Positions 58,401 to 64,000 of a stretch of DNA of 64,000 bases are shown here, piece by piece (position 1 is the first letter of the stretch; each line of letters begins with the position of its first letter). The DNA lies in NCBI GenBank assembly GCA_029582265.1, contig CM055827.1, positions 36,632,260-36,696,259 of the forward strand. Direction: 5' to 3'. This stretch comes from Zoroaster sp. YZ-2022. Lineage: Eukaryota; Echinodermata; Asteroidea; Forcipulatida; Zoroasteridae. Below the pieces are notes generated by a model that was given only the letters and a program-made list of their open reading frames with translations, was not told the origin of the DNA and searched no databases. A program made the position numbers and the translations under genes.

Positions 58401-61400
58401 CTGAGACAATTAGAGTATTTTGCCTAGGGAAAGAAGAGACCCTCTCAAAGGGGATGTAACAAATACAATTGCCAAGGGAGAATACCCACATGAGTTAGAA
58501 ACCAATCCATCAACAGTCAAATTTTGTTTACTATTTTATTTATTTTTTATTTATATTTTTTGGGGTAACATTTTACTATTTGTTTAATAATAAATTTTTG
58601 GGTTGATTTCTAATCTAGTTTAGCAAACTTTTGAATCTTGTTATACATTAACCTGCCGATGTGATAGCCCTCCACTCGCGAGAGGCAGAAGTTATTTATT
58701 TCATTGTTTTTCCCAGAAAAGCCTGGGAATCATTGATATCCTAAAGTGGACCATTCCACATATATTAGAAGGGGTGTCAGTTCCCAGAGCTGTGTAGTTT
58801 TTTTTTTCTGGGCTGGAAAAGAAATTGCTGCCCTATATCTGTGCACAAAATCAACCATCCATTGTGTACACATAAAGACCTACCCAGATCTAACCCTCTG
58901 ATAAGTGGAACCATCTGTTTGGCATCAGGCTGTGCTCTTTGATGTCTTGCGACATGCCAGTGCCAGGCAAACCCCCCCCCCCCCCCCACCCCCTTAAGAG
59001 CCTGACAGTCAGGTCATGCATTAAAATGTGGCCTGACTCACCTCTGTGTGTTTTGCATACCCATCCATTTCTCTTGTTACAATCATTATCGTTCCAGTCC
59101 CGACCGTTGAAGAACATCTCAGTACAGTCCTCACCGGTTGAATAATCGTTTGGCTCACCACCGTACCAGTTGGTGTACTGGACAACGGATCCGTCCGTCC
59201 ATTCAAAACCTGAAGAGAGAAGAGTAATTGTAGTTATTGAGTTGTTTTATTGCCAGTTCCAAATAGCTACGCAACTAATATCACTGTAATGTATCACTGC
59301 ACATAAATACTGTACTACTAAACAAAGTTCTGCTGATTTTTTACAAGAAACTAAACAGTAAAATCCTAGTGTCAGCTATTTTTTTTTCTTAAAATGATTT
59401 TCTTTTTGAATTTGAACTGGTTGACTCTGTAAAGGTTTGGTTAGAGTTTTGGTGGCTGAAAGAAACATCATACAGTATCAGCTGTACTCTCAATTATTTT
59501 CTAATACTCTTGAAGGTAATCAGAAAGAATCAGATGACAGGGCATCATGAATGGTCGGATTACTCGGGATTAGCCATACAATACAACATTTACAGAAAAG
59601 TTCATATTACACATGCCACATGTTTTAACAATCTTCAATCTAAACGTCCTACCTCCTTCAATTTGTGTATCATGGAGACCTATCCAGAAACCTGTATCAG
59701 TACTGTTGGAAAAATAAAACAATTGGAAAACGAAATTGAACTTTACATCTCATCTTTTCAAACCTTTCCCTGTCTGAATTGATTTTGTGAAATACCATAT
59801 CACCACTTATAGGCTGTAGCCAGGACTTTTTCAGGGGGGGGGGGGCCCACTTTTTTTTTTTTTGGGCACTATCGGAATTTTTCATGGGGGGCACCTGGGG
59901 GAGCACCTGGGGGAGCACTGGAAATTTGCGGGGGAATGTGCCCCCCAGGCCCCCCCATGGCTACACCGCTGTACTCAAGAAGTATTAAAATGTTGAACAT
60001 TTGTTAAATTTTTTTTAAAGATTTGAAATTATAATAGGTGAGGCTTAAAAATTTGTATCTGTTGCAATATTGATCTACAGTAAAAACATGGATGCCACCA
60101 GGGTTTGTATGTGTTAAGATTGGTTTGACATGTTGGATGATATCTCTATAAGCAATGGTGAGTTTCTGCGGTAATTGATCATTGTGACATAGCCACGTCC
60201 TATATGGAAATTTGTGCAGTAGTTTATGTCTTAGTTTTTATTGAGATGCAAGTTTAATTTGAAGTGATCGGATTAGGCATCAATTGTTCAAATATATGAG
60301 AAATCAACAATTTTTTGAATGATACCATTGCATCAACTTACAAGATCCCAGCTGTAACAACCATATAAAGTTCTTCTTCAGAATTGTGGAAGCTGGCAAG
60401 ATGAGCCCCAAGACTACTGCAATGAGCTTCAGCGTCCCAGTAGGGCTTCTTCTCCTCAGGAAGGTACGGCTAATGAGATCAGATAATTATCATTTTATTA
60501 ATACTCCTCACAATAAACCTACAAACCTACCTACATGCAATGTTAACCAAACTCCCTCAATATTGCATCAATATGTTCTATTTGGACATCCATTCTTGCA
60601 AGAATGTTTCATCAAAAGAGCTCCATACAGTACTTATTCTAAACGACCAATGGTAAGGTTTGAATAATACCTTGAAACAGTTGTCTCCCCATCCAATCCA
60701 GTTGACAGGACATCCCAGGTTGCTAGGTGATGTTGGTGATGGTTGTGTTACGATTGGAGCCGGTGTATAGCCGGCTCTCTGCACCTCACAGACGTAGTTA
60801 TTGTAGGAGTCACAGTTAATGACATTCCATAGACCGCTACTGATACCGGATGATGATGCAACACAACTCCCTCTTGAGGCATCTATACGTAAGACACAAC
60901 AAGAATCAAAGTATTAATGAACAAAGATTTATATTTTGATAATAGATAAGCCCTGGAAATGTTTGGTTCATCGCAATGTGCATACATACTTCATGAAGAT
61001 CAAGAAACCATGTAATGAAACTGTGAAAGTTTAAAGTCAATGAGAGCTTTTATTTTTGAACCATTTAGAGAGCAGATTTTTCTTGATAACCACTGTTAAA
61101 CGCCGAGGCATATCGTAGATTTGAATGATTTGCTGCTATTTTGTTAAAATATGCATGGTTTTTATCTCTAATCTTTTAAGTGTATAAAATATGGGTCATT
61201 TAAAATATCTTGCATTATGCAGCAAAGGAGGATGCTGAAATCTGTGGCTGCTTATGACCACTACAGCCGTTTGGATTATTGCCACTTCTGGTCACTGTGG
61301 TCTCTAAAGGGTTAAGGAAACATTTGGACAAAAATTTATTCAACTGATTTTGGTTTTCAGGCAAAAACTCTAATCAATTGTTCAAATATAAGAATATTCT

Positions 61401-63753
61401 GTAAGAATTTATTTGAGTGAGAATTTGAGGCTCTTCAAGAATCAGAAGAGTAAATCACTCTTACCTGGTTGTCCTCTGCCCCAGTTGGTGTAAATTATCG
61501 GTGCATTATTAACCCACTGATATGTCCCTGTCTGATCTGACTCGTTCATTCCAATCCAGAACATCTGTCCGGTCTGAAGACCCAGTCGGCTCGAAAGGAA
61601 GGACTGCTCAATTCTATCCACAACAAAACAGGAAAACAAAATTATTAGGGGAGAACTAACTAAACAACTAAGACTGGATATGAAATACCCATCTATGGAT
61701 TACAATACAAGTGCTTTACCAACTGAACTGGCCAGCCTCGGGTAATTGGACATCACTCCGGCAAAAATATATATACATAACAGCAAAAGAAACGTCACAC
61801 CCTAAATTTTGATAAGTCTGAGAATGTGTTTAGCTTATGTGTCCTCAGACGTCATGCATGACAAATTTTGAGGTCAACCAAATTTGCCACATTGTGTTCG
61901 TGTTACACTCCATACTCATAATATTCTTCATTAAACAAATTATATTAATTATAAAATGAAAATAATAAATATTTTTAGGGGTGACGTTTCTTTTCCTGTT
62001 ATGTATATATATATTTGACTTTTTTTAAAGGCAATTTCAGAACACTTTTGTAAAAATATTTTTTTAAATCCTTTTTTTATATCTTGGTAATTCTGATGGG
62101 GTTAATTTTGGTATATGAAGTCCATGTACTTACAGTCCTGCACGTGTCTAATTTCTGGATTTCTGTTATGGATATTTAAATATTTTCTTTAATTCCATTT
62201 TCAATAAAGTTATGTAGTCATTATACAAATGTTACAAATCTACAAACATTTAGTCTTCAAGATGTCTTGTACCTGTCATTGAGGACTACAAGACTTGCTC
62301 CCACTGATGTACAATCAGAGTTGGCCAGATCCCAGGATAGTTCCGCAGCAGTTTCAAATTTATAACACGATGACTCAAATGCAACCCAATCCTGTGTACA
62401 AACATAAACAGTATTAAGTGACATCCAAGAACGAGTGCTGACTGGTGATATGTTTTTTGAATAAGAAGTCTTAAGCTGAGACTGGGGCAAGCAGCCCATT
62501 TTTTTTTTAATTTTGAATCGAAACAGTTCATTGTATGTGGTGAGTATTGCTATTTTCAAGCTGTTTCAAGCTGCGGCAGATAGTCAATCAGATGTTCTTG
62601 ATTTGATTTTGTGTTTGTCAGAGTATAAGGTCATATCTAATAATGTTAATGTACAGTAACAATACGCCTAATGATGGTTGACCAAAAAAATCAGTAGGAT
62701 CCCCACTGTGCACTGACAAAAGATGGCTACTGAGAACCAGTGAAGCAAACATACCATGCATGTATGCTGGTTCAAAAACATGGACCAGCTAGACTGGTCA
62801 ACCTGTCAACATTCTGGTAAATAAAGTGCAAATTAACAAAAATGTGCACCTGAACTTGGCTGCTTATACTGTTTCACAAGACAAAAACAGCTGAACAAAA
62901 TGAAGAAAAAGCTTGACAAAACTAAAGCTTACCAAATCGCAGCCATTTGGAGTGATAGGGAATTGGGTTGGTCCTAGATCCTGTTTCATTTGTTTACAGA
63001 TGTAGGGATTACGATCCTCACATTCCTGGTCATTCCATGTTCCCTGTGAAGAGAAAAAACAACAAAGGACTGGCTTAATTATACAGCAAAAATATTAATA
63101 AATAGAGACTACGAACTACAGAAATAACAAAATACTTAAAATAAAAATCTAAGTAAATTAAGAAGACCTGATGTCTGAATGTAATAAGCTACACGACACA
63201 GGGCACAACTTAACAACTTATCAGTGCATAGAATATAGGCCAAGAACTTCACTGATTGAGAGATGTCTCTGAGCATATTTGATTTTACAACAATCCTGGT
63301 TAAAAATTCATTGACAAATCCCAATATCCCACATATTCTTGGAGCTTTGTCTCAGATTCTGTTTGACAAGAGATGTGCAATTCAGCAAATGAAGTATTAA
63401 ATGACATATGCGTCATGGCACGTGTATTGACAGCAAATGTATGACTATTAATATCATTTTGGCATAACTTGGCAACTTCCACAGAATATGCCTTGGAGAT
63501 GAGGATTTATCAGAGAGACTTGAGACATTGTCAAAGTGTGTCAACAATTTATACCAGGATTGTATCATGCAACATAAATCGTTATTACTCACGTCCAAGT
63601 AGAATTCAACACAATCTTCGTTCTTGCCTTCATGGTTGTTTGGTTCATTGATAGCCCAGTTTGTAAAGGTCACATGTGAACGGTCAGACCATTCATAGGT
63701 CAAAGATGTCATGGTATCACTCATACCAGACCATATCTGTCCGGTCAGTCCAT
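45550..63753 (-). CDS. Paralogous mannose-receptor-like lectin, 3' part
   Basis: The last 27 coding exons (1,312 aa plus stop) of a second multi-CTLD receptor are present; the gene continues past 64000. Exons: 63593-63753, 62933-63043, 62273-62391, 61465-61613, 60671-60882, 60342-60469, 59653-59702, 59042-59209, 58223-58365, 57394-57512, 56309-56442, 55387-55526, 55130-55251, 54708-54838, 52768-52800, 51851-52032, 51693-51760, 51082-51179, 50193-50456, 49696-49847, 49227-49326, 48765-49006, 48087-48258, 47445-47693, 46990-47166, 46316-46408, 45550-45773. Exon sizes and phases track exons 27-47 of the 12225-39515 gene nearly one to one, plus six additional exons for two extra CTLDs. It ends in stalk, membrane span and FDNAVY tail. 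Likely role: endocytic surface lectin. Ligand unknown. Confidence 0.87.
45818..46116. mobile_element. Hairpin MITE in the paralogue stalk intron
   Basis: GGGCCAAAGTC, ATGGTACAG and CAAGCCTTTGAGAAGCC near 45818-45870 recur inverted at about 46065-46116 (GGCTTCTCAAAGGCTTGCC, ACCATGACTTTGGCCC). The centre is rich in GGCC/CCTGG words. It is non-coding. Confidence 0.75.
46990..47693 (-). other. Paralogue CTLD i (counterpart of CTLD13)
   Basis: Exons 47445-47693 (TCPDNWSPYGSNCYFF, GGQLTSVHSMQENEFI, IWMGLYRSDAG) and 46990-47166 (FAWEDKSGVEYVNW, EPSWQWNGEHENC, WNDIDC, YVCK). EPS replaces EPN as in CTLD13. Confidence 0.85.
47215..47330. repeat. Dispersed repeat family B, copy 1
   Basis: TAGTTCTGAAAAGAACTGGAGG, followed by a CTCGACGTTTCGATCAG word and TCACATGGTGTCGCCGC, recurs in inverted order at 55590-55690. 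It includes a small palindrome, TTCTGAAAAGAA. It is an intronic transposable-element fragment. Confidence 0.65.
48087..49006 (-). other. Paralogue CTLD h (counterpart of CTLD12)
   Basis: Exons 48765-49006 (NPCRSGYSNYGTSCF, YLASIMDSYEQAF, VWIGLVDDK) and 48087-48258 (MYQWVDGWPIWYTHW, EPSRGAGEGC, WNDTRC, GICK). WND is intact here where CTLD12 has WDD; EPS is shared. Confidence 0.86.
49227..50350 (-). other. Paralogue CTLD g (counterpart of CTLD11)
   Basis: The second part of exon 50193-50456 (NCPSGAARFDNWCYTF, SRLAILHSAPLQG), then 49696-49847 (MWIGLSDLTINSQFVW, EPNEANNE) and 49227-49326 (EDCAEMLYD, WNDVSC, YICQ). EPN, ED and WND are intact. Confidence 0.86.
50350..52032 (-). other. Paralogue CTLD f (counterpart of CTLD10)
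   Basis: Exons 51851-52032 (CPTDSDWLLTGDSCYYF, GGHLVSIHGMDEQRF), 51693-51760 (HWIGIREYEIEGKYF), 51082-51179 (WSDDSPVDFEYW, EPNDYNGEEQC) and the first part of 50193-50456 (KWNDANC, FICRK). EPN and WND are kept. Linker exon 52768-52800 precedes it. Confidence 0.86.
53050..54263 (-). pseudogene. Unrecognised coding-like block in an intron
   Basis: Two stretches on the minus strand look protein-like but do not belong to the lectin frame. At 53176-53470 a frame reads TPLKLAREHAWKTTIEF, SINYFDTQFAHHWNDF, IPKTFIGCGTNKIFYDSE and ends RFGWVTK. At 53937-54263 another reads NAGWPGRCTFTKSPDLV and RNYLVSSQDVHSQCRIRPY. The sequence between carries stops. I do not recognise the family. It may be a decayed nested gene or retrocopy, a transposon fragment, or chance. 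The flanking lectin exons (54708 and 52800) splice in phase without it. Confidence 0.35.
54708..55526 (-). other. Paralogue CTLD e, extra domain
   Basis: Exons 55387-55526 (CPDGWLLRQGHCYRL, DLAKISSLELN), 55130-55251 (HYIGLHDMTNEGHFTW) and 54708-54838 (LWGINEPNDYGNGEDC, LWNDLEC, FICMRP). EPN, ED and WND are kept. It has no counterpart at this place in the other gene and, in exon phases, resembles CTLD1 and the neighbouring extra CTLD d. Confidence 0.86.
55590..55690. repeat. Dispersed repeat family B, copy 2
   Basis: Landmarks AACGTCAAGTTGTAACCTCC and AGTTCTTTTCAGAACTAATT mirror those of the copy at 47215-47330, with GTGTCACCGC following. It is a transposable-element fragment. Confidence 0.65.
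55917..56235 (+). repeat. tRNA-derived SINE with a different body
   Basis: The head resembles the other SINEs (GAGTGTCATGGCTAAGCG, GTGGGTTCGAATTCC) but the body differs, with GATGGGACGTTAAACC and GCACGTAAAAGAACCC, and the tail is an AAT repeat. A shared head with another body suggests a second family or a chimera. Confidence 0.7.
57020..57066. repeat. 15-bp tandem repeat, about three copies
   Basis: GGGGTCATGTTCAGG is repeated head to tail in the intron between exons 57394 and 56442, with no visible function. Confidence 0.75.
57130..57385 (-). repeat. Dispersed repeat family A, copy 3
   Basis: This is an inverted copy of the element at 13560-13855 (CCCCCTGAACCTCC, CTCTCCACATCCCCACC, ACAAGAAACTAGAGGTTTGG). 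It ends only a few bases from the donor of exon 57394-57512 (TTACAGGCCTGTATAACTTAC). Confidence 0.75.
59042..60760 (-). other. Paralogue CTLD c (counterpart of CTLD9)
   Basis: The domain starts at the end of exon 60671-60882 (CPVNWIGWGDNCFK) and continues in 60342-60469 (YWDAEAHC, GAHLASFHNSEEEL), 59653-59702 (FWIGLHDTQIEGG) and 59042-59209 (FEWTDGSVVQYTNW, EPNDYSTGEDC, WNDNDC, WVCK). EPN, ED and WND are kept. Confidence 0.86.
59812..59972. mobile_element. Small C/G-run element with inverted ends
   Basis: The ends GGCTGTAGCCAGGAC and ATGGCTACACCGCT are imperfect inverses. Inside are runs of G and T and a duplicated GCACCTGGGGGA. It is a probable non-autonomous element, similar in style to 40411-40640. 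Confidence 0.45.
60671..62391 (-). other. Paralogue CTLD b (counterpart of CTLD8)
   Basis: Exons 62273-62391 (DWVAFESSCYKF, GASLVVLNDR), 61465-61613 (FWIGMNESDQTGTYQW, QPG) and the first part of 60671-60882 (GSCVASS, LWNVINC, YVCE). As in CTLD8 the EPN/QPD and WND motifs are missing. Confidence 0.86.
61768..62012. mobile_element. MITE, copy 2 (inverted relative to copy 1)
   Basis: The ends match the element at 16868-17110 (ACATAACAGCAAAAGAAACG and its inverse, one mismatch), and the inner sequence next to the right end is the reverse complement of that copy's left inner sequence. It lies in the intron between exons 62273 and 61613, not the equivalent intron of the other gene. Confidence 0.85.
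62933..63753 (-). other. Paralogue CTLD a, C-terminal half at window edge
   Basis: Exons 63593-63753 (IWSGMSDTMTSLTYEW, FTNW, EPNNHEGKNEDC) and 62933-63043 (GTWNDQEC, YICKQM, then a Pro/Thr linker ending GCDL) correspond to CTLD6 C-half (23197-23644). Entry is in phase 1; the N-half must lie beyond 64000. Unlike CTLD6 it has EPN and WND intact. Confidence 0.84.
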
Positions 63754-64000
63754 CTATAAAAGCAATAACAGAGCCATGATTAGCTTTCGAAGCCCAGTAT
63801 GCAAAGGTCAGAGGTAAGAGGTCATTCCATGTAGGGTTGTTTGCCAATGTGTATTATTTCTTAAGATATAGTGACCTCTAACAAATTCTGCATGACTTGA
63901 TTGAACGCACAACATCAAACAACAATATCAACCACAAACCGGCAATATCAATGATACAGAACAAAATAGTTGACAAATGAAGCCTTCATTTATCATAATC
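63754..64000 (-). other. Intron of the paralogue at the window end
   Basis: No exon is supported. A minus-strand frame runs open from 63847 into the exon at 63753, and a TATAG acceptor at 63754-63759 fits the homologous exon start, so the open stretch is taken as intron. Confidence 0.5.

Noticed and set aside
63754..63847. Exon extension of paralogue CTLD a
   Set aside because: The frame is open but the homologous exon in the other gene starts at the equivalent of 63753, and a good acceptor is there.

Overview
The window is nuclear DNA of an animal. It is AT-rich, the genes are cut into many short exons with GT-AG introns, and introns and spacers are full of SINEs, hairpin elements and minisatellites. 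No prokaryotic or organellar feature is visible. Long arrays of C-type lectin-like domains (CTLDs) combined with PAN/apple and farnesoic-acid-O-methyltransferase-like (FAMeT) domains, together with tRNA-derived SINEs, suggest a marine invertebrate, perhaps an echinoderm or other non-vertebrate deuterostome. That placement is inference. Exon ends were read by eye from splice sites and reading phase and may be off by a base. The joined reading frames stay open and their lengths divide by three.

Region 1 (1-9200, + strand) is the 3' part of a TTC3/DZIP3-type RING-H2 E3 ubiquitin ligase gene. Eight exons encode about 1,061 residues: a long disordered Pro/Gln-rich region, a polyglutamine tract, a conserved pre-RING segment and a C-terminal RING finger split over two exons. 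The gene starts upstream of the window. 9201-12224 holds its 3' UTR and a spacer; it converges tail to tail with the next gene.

Region 2 (39515-12225, - strand) is one complete gene of 47 coding exons (6,642 nt, about 2,213 aa). It encodes a mannose-receptor-like type I membrane protein: signal peptide, four CTLDs, a FAMeT domain, a CTLD, a PAN/apple domain, eight more CTLDs, a Thr/Pro stalk, one membrane span and a short tail with an FxNxxY endocytosis motif. One CTLD is split in two by a complete phase 1-1 CTLD cassette lying in its intron.

Region 3 (39516-45549) is a gene-poor spacer dominated by a 3.6-kb foldback element with about 480-bp inverted arms and about 300-bp internal repeats, ending about 420 bp upstream of the region 2 start codon. 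A degenerate SINE, a local duplication and another hairpin element follow.

Region 4 (45550 to beyond 64000, - strand) is a tandem paralogue of the region 2 gene. Its last 27 coding exons are present (1,312 aa). It shares the C-terminal CTLD series, membrane span and FxNxxY tail exon by exon, but has two additional CTLDs (58365-54708) where the region 2 gene has none. An intron next to them carries an unexplained coding-like block (53050-54263). Together, regions 2 and 4 look like a locus of tandemly duplicated endocytic lectin receptors that evolve by shuffling symmetric-phase CTLD cassettes.
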